In this document: positions 18,402 to 24,808 of the stretch, one piece after another
Numbering within the stretch: the stretch's first letter is position 1
How the letters are laid out: every line of letters begins with the position of its first letter
Source: Enterococcus sp. HY326
GTDB taxonomy: Bacteria; Bacillota; Bacilli; Lactobacillales; Enterococcaceae
DNA length: 64,000 nt
Direction of reading: 5' to 3'
Assembly (NCBI RefSeq): GCF_026157065.1
Contig: NZ_JANLGQ010000006.1
Location: forward strand, 124,001-188,000
Notes under the pieces: generated by a model
What the model saw: only the letters and a program-made list of their open reading frames with translations
Database searches by the model: none
Told to the model about the DNA's origin: nothing
Position numbers and translations under genes: made by a program

Positions 18402-18730
18402 TTTACAATAGCAAATCCACAGAAAGTTCACAAATTCCAGTTAATATGAACTCATCCCAATAAAACAAACCCAATAAAACACTTTTTCATTTTTTACTCC
18501 TAGCCCATCGGTCCCCGCCGATGGGCTCCCTTTTTGTCTTCAGAAAAGGGAACCTTTTCTGAAGATTATCGGGCCGTATAAAGTTCAACTAGGAGTGGAG
18601 CAGGAAAATATTTAAGCATGAAGAAAGTTGAACTAGTATCCTAAACCCGCCAGTCCCCGCTGGCGGGTCCCCTTTTGTCTTGAGAAAAAGAAGCTTTTTC
18701 TCAAGCACAATGGGCCGTATACAGTTCAAC
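18402..18730 (+). repeat. Hairpin-array repeat copy A: leader plus two units (putative sRNA)
   Basis: The conserved leader spans 18449-18501 and contains CAATAAAACAAACCC and CTTTTTCATTTTTTACTCC. Unit 1 has stem AGCCCATCGG / CCGATGGGCT (18502-18511/18518-18527) with loop TCCCCG, a T-run, then the 12-bp hairpin CTTCAGAAAAGG-GAA-CCTTTTCTGAAG (18538-18564), then AGTTCAACT (18582) pairing with AGTTGAACT (18626). Unit 2, 143 nt later, has stem ACCCGCCAG / CTGGCGGGT with the same TCCCCG loop and hairpin CTTGAGAAAAAG / CTTTTTCTCAAG. No protein is encoded. The same leader and units recur at 22188, 39706 and 55149. Confidence 0.85.
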
Positions 18731-18795
18731 AAAAAGCGAAACCCAAAATTGTCTAAGCGTACAGGAAGTAGTCCTACTATATAAAGTCAAAATAC

Positions 18796-19656
18796 TCAGA
18801 CTTGATAACTCCGAGTCCTACCCATCTCTGAAAAATTATTCTTCAAATAATAATGCTGTGCCCTAAAATTAGAATCTGCTGTATCCGTATGAAGTTCTTG
18901 ATAATTTTTTTGATAGAGATAGTGACAGAGGGCGGCCATCATTTGGCTGCCGTAGCCTTTGTTTTGATACTCATCGATGAGAAAAATCCATCGCAGATAG
19001 ACGCGGTTTCCATCTGGAAGATAAAAAATATTACATTGTCCAATAGGCTTTTTATCTAAATAAAAAGTCAGGGTTTCAGTGTCTTCATTCGGATTAGGAG
19101 TATGCTCTAAATCCAGTTTGGTTTCTAAGGCAGATTCATTTTTTAGAATTTTTCTATAATATAGATTTTCATGTTCAATTTTAAAGCCATTTTCTAAGAG
19201 TAAGGCTTCTATATAATCAAAATTATTTGCCAATTTTCCATGGGATGAGGTGAAACTTAGACCGAATGCATGGAAAAAAGCATAATAGTGAGAAAATCCC
19301 TTTTGTCTGAAATAATTCAGCGCTTCATCAAGTAGCTTTTGACCAACAGCTTGGCTATCTTTTAAGAAATAAATATGGCGAATAACCGCAATTGGATTCA
19401 AAAAGTCTTTTTCACCATGTTCATCATAGCCGTAATTAGACAAGCCAAATTGAATAAAGCTGTCAATTTGACCGGCTTTGCGAGCCACTATTGTTGATAA
19501 TTCTTTGAATTTCGGCACTCCTTCGAAATCAGTATCCTCAAAAAAAGACTGGTTCCAAGTTTGTTCCGTTGTAAAGTGAAAGTAAGGTGTCGAGCCTGCT
19601 AAATTATTTAAATAAAAATCAAATAAACCGCTTGTGTCTGTTGTTAGTTCCATCAT
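18796..19656 (-). CDS. GNAT-family N-acetyltransferase
   Basis: 286-residue protein. The C-terminal half carries the acetyl-CoA-binding signature in WIFLIDEYQNKGYGSQMMAALCHYLYQ (Q-x-x-G-x-G/A type loop) with a preceding beta-strand pair (TLTFYLDKKPIGQCNIFYL). The N-terminal half looks like a second, degenerate GNAT fold, as in two-domain acetyltransferases. The start is ATG at 19656 or the immediately following ATG at 19653, after GGGAGAAG. Substrate unknown. Divergent from the second ECF sigma gene; the 290-bp spacer holds an ECF-like promoter for the latter. Confidence 0.8.
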   Translation of the reverse strand: MMELTTDTSGLFDFYLNNLAGSTPYFHFTTEQTWNQSFFEDTDFEGVPKFKELSTIVARKAGQIDSFIQFGLSNYGYDEHGEKDFLNPIAVIRHIYFLKDSQAVGQKLLDEALNYFRQKGFSHYYAFFHAFGLSFTSSHGKLANNFDYIEALLLENGFKIEHENLYYRKILKNESALETKLDLEHTPNPNEDTETLTFYLDKKPIGQCNIFYLPDGNRVYLRWIFLIDEYQNKGYGSQMMAALCHYLYQKNYQELHTDTADSNFRAQHYYLKNNFSEMGRTRSYQV

Positions 19657-19889
19657 GTGCTTCTCCCATAATTTTAGTATGAAATATTATGCCGTTGTTT
19701 TCATTGGAAGAGCCCCTTTCTGAGCTGTTTTAGATAATTGTACCATAGCCATTTAAAACTCAGAATACAGAATGACCAGTAGTCCCACAAGTTAAAATGC
19801 TGCGCAGTCAACATGATTGTTTTTTTTGATTGGAAGAACAGTGTAGAATTGAATTGAGAAAAAGTTTTGCGAAAAATTGTCAGATTTAC

Positions 19890-19917
19890 TGTAACGAATC
19901 GTCTCAAAAACTGACTA
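19890..19917 (+). promoter_or_regulatory. Candidate ECF promoter of the second sigma operon
   Basis: TGTAAC (19890-19895), 16 bp, TGACTA (19912-19917). The -35 matches SigX/SigM-type boxes, while the -10 has two differences from CGTCTA. It lies 31 bp before the TTG start of the sigma gene. Weaker than the site at 13751. Confidence 0.45.
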
Positions 19918-19948
19918 ATAGATAGAAGGGGCATCAGGGGGTGGGAAC

Positions 19949-20446
19949 TTGAAGATAGATGAGCTGTATCAAGAATACGGTGGGTTGGTATATCGTTTTT
20001 TATTGGGACTGACAAATGATGAGTTATTGGCAGAAGATTTAACGCAAGAAACCTTCTATCAAGCAATCAAGTCGCTTGAAAATTTCCAGGGAAATTCTAA
20101 GGTTTCCACTTGGTTGTGCCAAATTTCTAAGAATCTTTGGCGGCAGCAAATGGCTAAGAACAAACAGCACAAAGTGACGGATGAAGTGCTGGCAAACTAT
20201 GCAGATGGCAATCCAAGACCTGATGAACAGCTTTTGCACTCGGAAAATAAAGTGCGAATTTATCAAATTATTCATGAATTAGGTGAAACAAAAAAAGAAG
20301 TTGTTTTACTGAGGATGACGAATGATTTTTCCTTTAAAGAAATTGGCGATGTCTTTGGGAAATCTGAAAATTGGGCGAGGGTTACTTTTTACCGTGCAAA
20401 GCAGAAAATAGTTGAGAGGATGAGACAAGATGACAATTCAACATAA
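19949..20446 (+). CDS. ECF-type RNA polymerase sigma factor (second)
   Basis: 165 residues. Region 2 is YQEYGGLVYRFLLGLTNDELLAEDLTQETFYQAIKSLENFQGNSKVSTWLCQISKNLW; region 4 is LGETKKEVVLLRMTNDFSFKEIGDVFGKSENWARVTFYRAKQKI. TTG at 19949 is supported by AGGGGGTGGG just upstream. Overlaps the anti-sigma gene by 17 bases. Related to, but distinct from, the sigma factor at 16103 (shared STWLCQI-KN core), so the two modules may be partly cross-reactive paralogues. Confidence 0.95.
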   Translation: MKIDELYQEYGGLVYRFLLGLTNDELLAEDLTQETFYQAIKSLENFQGNSKVSTWLCQISKNLWRQQMAKNKQHKVTDEVLANYADGNPRPDEQLLHSENKVRIYQIIHELGETKKEVVLLRMTNDFSFKEIGDVFGKSENWARVTFYRAKQKIVERMRQDDNST

Positions 20447-21089
20447 TGTAATTAAAGATTTAATTCCTAGCTATATTGATAGTCTAACTAGCCCAGAAAG
20501 CAATCAACTAATTGAGGAGCATCTAAAAACTTGCGAAAGCTGCCGAGCCTATTATGAGTCCATGAAGGAAAGTATGGTGGTCAATCAAGACCAAGAGCTC
20601 AAAAAAATTGAACCTCTTAAAAAAATCAAACGAGTGAATCGGAGAAAAATTTTTTTCTCTGTGGTAATTACCGCTTTAGTTTTGATTAGTATCTATATTG
20701 GTGTGGCGCTGTATACCAAATCTTTTATGGCCAACTCTAGCGATATTAGTGAAGCAATCATTCATCAAAATGGGACTGTAGCACTTGATTTTTCAGATAG
20801 CACAAATCGTGACCATATCTATACACTGGCTTTGCTGGAACCAGACAGTGACTTAGAGGATGGTTACCAGCCTGTTGTTAAAATAAAACAAGCCCGCAGC
20901 TTCTTTACAGATGCATCATTGCAAGAAGCGGGAACAATCAGTTTCGTGTTTGCGTCGCCAGACTCCATTTATTTGCAAAATGAAGCCGGAATAATTTATA
21001 AACTCACCGAACAAGACACCTTAACTATCCAATATGAGGACAAAGAAGAGACTATCAAAATTAGCGAGCTGTATGATAATTCCCAGTAG
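20430..21089 (+). CDS. Zinc-finger anti-sigma factor with extracellular domain
   Basis: 219 residues. zf-HC2 motif HLKTCESC near residues 31-38, basic stretch KKIKRVNRRK, one transmembrane helix (IFFSVVITALVLISIYIGVAL, about 70-90), then an extracellular domain of roughly 125 residues (DISEAIIHQNGTVALDF... to YEDKEETIKISELYDNSQ) of the kind seen in anti-sigma factors of the YlaD/RsiX group. Unlike the anti-sigma at 16576 it has its own external domain and could sense a signal directly. ATG at 20430 lies inside the end of the sigma gene. Confidence 0.88.
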   Translation: MTIQHNVIKDLIPSYIDSLTSPESNQLIEEHLKTCESCRAYYESMKESMVVNQDQELKKIEPLKKIKRVNRRKIFFSVVITALVLISIYIGVALYTKSFMANSSDISEAIIHQNGTVALDFSDSTNRDHIYTLALLEPDSDLEDGYQPVVKIKQARSFFTDASLQEAGTISFVFASPDSIYLQNEAGIIYKLTEQDTLTIQYEDKEETIKISELYDNSQ

Positions 21090-21158
21090 AAATATTGTTG
21101 TGACTTGCGGAGTTATTCATTACTGGTAGGGTTTGAATAATCTATAGAATAATCAAAT

Positions 21159-21190
21159 ACCCGACAAAATAATAATTGTCGGGTGTTTTT
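21159..21190 (+). terminator. Terminator of the second ECF operon
   Basis: Stem ACCCGACAA / TTGTCGGGT, then GTTTTT. Confidence 0.88.
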
Positions 21191-21316
21191 ATTTGTGAGG
21201 TCAAGCTAAACTGTCTGATAAATTTTTCCTTATTTCTTTACTTCATATTTTCGATTATTTTCAATCGTTTGTTGTTTAGAGCAGTATTTTCTCTGTATCA
21301 TTTACTCATATAAGTT

Positions 21317-21362
21317 GTATATATTTTGTGTCCAGTATCTACATGGTATAATAAAGATATAC
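21317..21362 (+). promoter_or_regulatory. Toxin-antitoxin promoter with flanking inverted repeat
   Basis: An extended -10, TGGTATAAT (TATAAT at 21347-21352), lies between GTATATATTT (21317-21326) and AAAGATATAC (21353-21362), which are reverse complements with one mismatch. The arrangement is what an autoregulating antitoxin would use. Confidence 0.55.
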
Positions 21363-21384
21363 TAAAAATTTAAGGGTGATGGTA

Positions 21385-21624
21385 ATGACTAAATTGGAAA
21401 GAGCCTATAAAATTAGAAAATCAGGCAATAGTGATGTCACGACGATTCCTCAAAAAGTGAAGGATGCTTTAGATGTTAAAACGGGCGAGGCAATTGAATA
21501 TGTTTTTCTAGCAGACGGTTCAGTAAAAATTGAAAAGGCTAAGGAAGCAGTCGGTGTAGATGCCATAGTTGATTCGGTGATGGCGCAATATGAAGAGGCC
21601 CTTCAGGATTTGGTTGAGTTATGA
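21385..21624 (+). CDS. AbrB/MazE-type antitoxin of a Doc toxin
   Basis: 79-residue protein. The N-terminal part (AYKIRKSGNSDVTTIPQKVKDAL, then GEAIEYVFLADGSVKIEKA) is a SpoVT-AbrB/MazE swapped-hairpin DNA-binding fold; the acidic C-terminal helix (VDAIVDSVMAQYEEALQDLVEL) should wrap the toxin. ATG at 21385 is chosen because AAGGG lies eight bases upstream; GTG 21376 and ATG 21379 are in frame but overlap that site. Stop overlaps the toxin start (ATGA). Pairing of an AbrB-fold antitoxin with Doc, rather than Phd, is a known variant. Confidence 0.87.
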   Translation: MTKLERAYKIRKSGNSDVTTIPQKVKDALDVKTGEAIEYVFLADGSVKIEKAKEAVGVDAIVDSVMAQYEEALQDLVEL

Positions 21625-22034
21625 TTTATCTTTCGGTGCGGGATATTGTCCGGATCAATGCCAAGCTTATCAAGCAGATTTCACCCAGTGAAATAGTAGG
21701 TATTCGCGATGCTGCGGCACTGGACATGGCTGTAAATCAGCCTCAACAAATCATTTTTGAAAAAGAATTATATCCTTCAATCTATGACAAGGCTGCAATT
21801 TTGGCAATTAACTTAGCTAAAAGACACCCGTTTCAAAATGCCAACAAACGAACAGCACTGGTGGCGATGATTACTTTTTTCAAAGTAAATCAATATGCAA
21901 CAAGTTTTAGCAGAGAAGAAGCGGTTCAATTCATAGTAAACGTTGTGACGAGTCAGAAAAATTTCGATAATTTGAAAGAAGAAGTTACTTGCTATCTTAA
22001 AGAATCAGATAAAATCTTTCAGGAAAAACCGTAA
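21621..22034 (+). CDS. doc: Doc-type Fic-domain toxin
   Basis: 137 residues with the Doc active-site motif HPFQNANKR at residues 69-77. The Gly of the Fic consensus is Ala and the second Asn-Lys-Arg is intact, which is characteristic of Doc kinases that phosphorylate EF-Tu rather than AMPylating Fic proteins. N-terminal YLSVRDIVRINAKLI and AALDMAVNQPQQ are also family-typical. Translationally coupled to the antitoxin at 21385. A copy of the hairpin-array repeat begins 150 bp downstream. Confidence 0.9.
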   Translation: MIYLSVRDIVRINAKLIKQISPSEIVGIRDAAALDMAVNQPQQIIFEKELYPSIYDKAAILAINLAKRHPFQNANKRTALVAMITFFKVNQYATSFSREEAVQFIVNVVTSQKNFDNLKEEVTCYLKESDKIFQEKP

Positions 22035-22129
22035 AGATTTGGTTCAATGTGGCTTGGCGACTAATTTTTGATTCGATAAACATTCAAAATCAATACAGAT
22101 TAAAATTGATTTCATAAATGCACCACAAA

Positions 22130-22550
22130 AGTTCCTAAATTTTACAATATAAAGTCCATAGAAAATTCATATTTTCGGGCTATTATGAACTCATCCCAAT
22201 AAAACAAACCCAATAAAACACTTTTTCATTTTTTACTCCTAGCCCATCGGTCCCCGCCGATGGGCTCCCTTTTTGTCTTCAGAAAAGGGAACCTTTTCTG
22301 AAGAGTAGCGGGTCGTATACAGTTCAACTAGGAGTGGAGCAGGAAAATATTTAAGCATGAAGAAAGTTGAACTAGTATCCTAAACCCGCCAGTCTCCGCT
22401 GGCGGGTTCCCTTTTGTCTTCAGAAAAGAAGCTTTTTCTCAAGCGCAATGGGCCGTCTACAGTTCAACTAACTGAGAAGTAGAAAATTGTTTGGAAGTTG
22501 TAGAAAGTTGAACTAGCATCCCTATCCTATCGGTCCACTGATGGGCCTCT
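22130..22550 (+). repeat. Hairpin-array repeat copy B: leader plus three units (putative sRNA)
   Basis: The leader at 22188-22240 is identical to copy A. Unit 1 stem AGCCCATCGG / CCGATGGGCT (22241-22266) has loop TCCCCG. Unit 2 stem ACCCGCCAG / CTGGCGGGT starts at 22384, 143 nt later, with loop TCTCCG. Unit 3 at 22525 has CCTATCGG / CTGATGGG, paired throughout if two G-T pairs are allowed, with loop TCCA and a terminal T-run. Each unit keeps AGTTCAACT / AGTTGAACT. The bases upstream of the leader (TTTTACAATATAAAGTCCA..., TTATGAAC just before it) are shared with copy C and partly with A and may be the promoter. Confidence 0.85.
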
Positions 22551-22742
22551 TTTTTTAGAAACAACTCTCCACGGATCCAATAATAAACATGAATCAAGAT
22601 ATCCAAAAAGGCTCTAAAACGGCAATGCAACAAGTAGTTGCCCCTGAAAATTTTAAAGGCAACGAAAAGATGTCACTCAACTGTTTGTTTTAGCTTTACA
22701 AGAGATAGCACAACCTATTACGATGAAATTGGGAGGGAAACT

Positions 22743-23282
22743 ATGATAAACATTGGAAGCACTATACGACACTACAGAAGAAGAAAGAATCTCTCGCAAA
22801 GTCAGTTGGCGCAAAAACTACATATTTCTCGTCAAACTATCTCAAAATGGGAATTGGATAAAAGCTTGCCAACAATTGAATACTTAATTCTTCTTGGTAA
22901 AGAATTAGACGTTAGCTTAGATCAACTAGTGACTGAAAAAAAGAAAAGGGAAAGAGGAGGAAAAGAAATGAAGGCTATAATGTTAGTTCAAAGTTATACA
23001 CCAAGTGATGAAGAGGGCTGGGGAAACGAAGCGAAAAATTATGGGGTCTTAAATTTGATTGCAAATTTGTCCAAACAATATCCAAAGTTTGAGTGGCGCG
23101 CTGCAAAATTCAGTGAGCTTAAAGAGATTTTTAGTCAGGAGCACATAGATTTCATTTTAGTACTGCCAGAAAGTCAGAGAAAGTTGCAAGCTTTGAAGGA
23201 AATTTTTAAAGGTGAAATACGGACCATCCGTTCAGATGAATACGTGGAGATGACGACAAACCATATTTATGAGGAGAAGTAA
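22743..23282 (+). CDS. XRE-family regulator with unidentified C-terminal domain
   Basis: 179 residues. HTH at residues about 5-65 (NLSQSQLAQKLHISRQTISKWELDKSLPTIEYL), a Lys/Arg/Gly-rich linker (EKKKRERGGKE), and a 104-residue alpha/beta-looking domain (MKAIMLVQSYTPS... to NHIYEEK) that I do not recognise. ATG at 22743 has GGGAGGG in front; upstream frame extension lacks a site. Inside the gene, AGGAGG at 22955-22960 precedes an in-frame ATG at 22968, so the C-terminal domain might also be made alone. Confidence 0.8.
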   Translation: MINIGSTIRHYRRRKNLSQSQLAQKLHISRQTISKWELDKSLPTIEYLILLGKELDVSLDQLVTEKKKRERGGKEMKAIMLVQSYTPSDEEGWGNEAKNYGVLNLIANLSKQYPKFEWRAAKFSELKEIFSQEHIDFILVLPESQRKLQALKEIFKGEIRTIRSDEYVEMTTNHIYEEK

Positions 23283-23663
23283 CTAAGCAGTAAATATTCG
23301 GTTTAGGATTTTTCAAAAGAGTAGTAAGAAATACTTTCCTAATAGAGAGCTTACAGGATAGATTAAATTTCGAGTTTACTAATGAGAAAGTGTAGCTATC
23401 TCAGAAAATTTTATCCGCCCAAAAGTTTTGGGTGGATTATTTGATTGACCATACGCCTCAAAAATCCATAATTTATCAGATAAGTTTTGAAAGCTCATAT
23501 CAATCGTGTCTTACCAAGATTATAAAAATTAAGCTCGCTAAGTTTTTAATATAAATAGAGTCAAAGGCTTGGTGGGAACAACTAACATTGTTGTTATATT
23601 AGGGAATACTTGTTCCAATCAATCAAAAAAGTAGTAACATTTAAAATAAAGTGGCAGCTCGAT
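23283..23663. other. Intergenic region with a terminator-like hairpin
   Basis: ATCCGCCCAAAA / TTTTGGGTGGAT (23413-23424/23426-23437) is a 12-bp stem with a one-base loop as written, followed by an AT-rich tail, consistent with termination of the HTH gene. No other feature seen. Confidence 0.5.
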
Positions 23664-23780
23664 ATGGATAGAAGAACTAAAAATATTGTTACTAGTCTAA
23701 TACTTTTGATAACTGCTGTAGTATCTTTCCTAATTCGAGAAGAAGCTGCTGTTGGAAAACTGTTTCGTGTTTTAACTTGA
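23664..23780 (+). CDS. Possible 38-residue membrane peptide
   Basis: Short frame starting MDRRTKNIVTSLILLITAVV and ending in VLT, with one hydrophobic segment. No good ribosome site (GTGGCAGCTCGAT). It may be a relic; reported because the surroundings are otherwise empty. Confidence 0.25.
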   Translation: MDRRTKNIVTSLILLITAVVSFLIREEAAVGKLFRVLT

Positions 23781-23965
23781 CAAATTAGCAGTATTTATTT
23801 TGCTTATGCTGCCAAAAAAAGCTTTCATCAAAGCTTTAAGAGGTAGCAACTATAGAAGCTAGGAATTTTATAAATTCCCCTAAGTAAAAAGTACTAACTA
23901 AGTGAGAAGGTAATCTATTCATTAGAACGATCGTTGTTGCATTAGAAAGCATAGGAGGAAGCATC

Positions 23966-24079
23966 ATGAAAAAATTTAGTAAAAATCAAAAGCTCTTGAT
24001 TGTAGTGCCAATTGTTATCATCACATTTTTAGCTGGCACAGTTTTGGCCAATCTGGTATTCAATTTTCTAGATTTTTAA
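23966..24079 (+). CDS. Small single-span membrane protein (37 residues)
   Basis: ATG at 23966 follows a strong AGGAGGAAGCATC. The product has a Lys-rich start (MKKFSKNQK), one hydrophobic helix (LLIVVPIVIITFLAGTVLA) and a short tail ending NFLDF. Strong ribosome site and typical small-membrane-protein composition argue that it is translated. No family recognised. Confidence 0.5.
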   Translation: MKKFSKNQKLLIVVPIVIITFLAGTVLANLVFNFLDF

Positions 24080-24268
24080 CATAAGATGAGGCTGTGATAG
24101 CAGTCAAAGCAGAATGGAAGAGTTTTTTTCAAGACTAATGCCACCGTCTCTTCAATTAGAAAATATTTGAACTGAGAAATTCAAACCTTAACAGATTAAA
24201 CTATCACGTTTTATAATTATTCAACTTAAGTTTGTCACTTGAAAAATGTAGTGAAGATGTGTTATTGT

Positions 24269-24283
24269 GTTAAGTGGCTTAAC
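24269..24283 (+). promoter_or_regulatory. MarR operator site 1
   Basis: GTTAAG-TGG-CTTAAC, a perfect 6-bp inverted repeat 19 bases before the marR-like TTG start; the same half-sites recur at 24778. Confidence 0.7.
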
Positions 24284-24302
24284 TTTTAAGAGGTGAAATT
24301 AT

Positions 24303-24761
24303 TTGAATCAAGAGGAACTGTCCGTTTTTAATGAGAAATTTCAAAAATTTGTGTCCAAATATAATGAACTTGAGCAGAGCCAACATTTTATGCAAGGAGA
24401 ATTTAATTTATCCGTCGCTGAGGTTCATACGATTGTTAAAATCGGTTCTTTAGAAGGGATAAATCTGATAAATCTAGCAGCTATTCAAAATGTATCAAGA
24501 AGCGCAATTACGCAGATGGTGAATAAACTGATAAAAAAAGAAATGGTCGTAAAAAAAAGGCTAGAAGGATCAAAAAACGAATACGCCTTGTTTTTGTCAG
24601 CCAAAGGAAAGGAAATTAACACAATTCATCAAAGCCAGCATGAGTATTTGAATAAGAAAATTTTGGCGATTTTAAAAGAATACCCTGAAGACACACTAAA
24701 GAATTTGCAAAATATGATGCAATCAATTGAGGAAGTTTGGACAGAACTTCCCTGGCTTTAA
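24303..24761 (+). CDS. MarR-family transcriptional regulator
   Basis: 152 residues with the MarR winged helix: FNLSVAEVHTIVKIGSLEGINLINLAAIQNVSRSAITQMVNKLIKKEMVVKKRLEGSKNEYALFLSAKGKE, where the recognition helix is SRSAITQMVNKL and the wing is the SKNEYALF hairpin. TTG at 24303 follows AAGAGGTGAAATTAT. Flanked by two copies of GTTAAG-N3-CTTAAC, one before itself and one before the downstream hydrolase gene, so it very probably represses both. The inducer is unknown. Confidence 0.92.
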   Translation: MNQEELSVFNEKFQKFVSKYNELEQSQHFMQGEFNLSVAEVHTIVKIGSLEGINLINLAAIQNVSRSAITQMVNKLIKKEMVVKKRLEGSKNEYALFLSAKGKEINTIHQSQHEYLNKKILAILKEYPEDTLKNLQNMMQSIEEVWTELPWL

Positions 24762-24777
24762 ATTTTTTATTTTTAAA

Positions 24778-24792
24778 GTTAAGCAACTTAAC
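24778..24792 (+). promoter_or_regulatory. MarR operator site 2
   Basis: GTTAAG-CAA-CTTAAC, the same half-sites as at 24269 with a different 3-base centre, placed 17 bases before the ATG of the acyl hydrolase. Confidence 0.7.
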
Positions 24793-24808
24793 AAACGAGG
24801 AGAATGAC

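Noticed and set aside
18502-18545. The first hairpins of the repeat read simply as terminators
   Set aside because: A stem plus T-run does look like a terminator, but the constant leader, tandem units and conserved TCCCCG loop are not explained by termination alone.
18449-18745. Possible CRISPR array at the hairpin repeats
   Set aside because: Units are about 140 nt with internal hairpins, not 25-40 nt repeats with unique spacers, and no cas genes are nearby.
19701-20066. 121-residue minus-strand frame over the second ECF sigma start
   Set aside because: Overlaps the promoter and start of a well-supported sigma gene and has no ribosome site.
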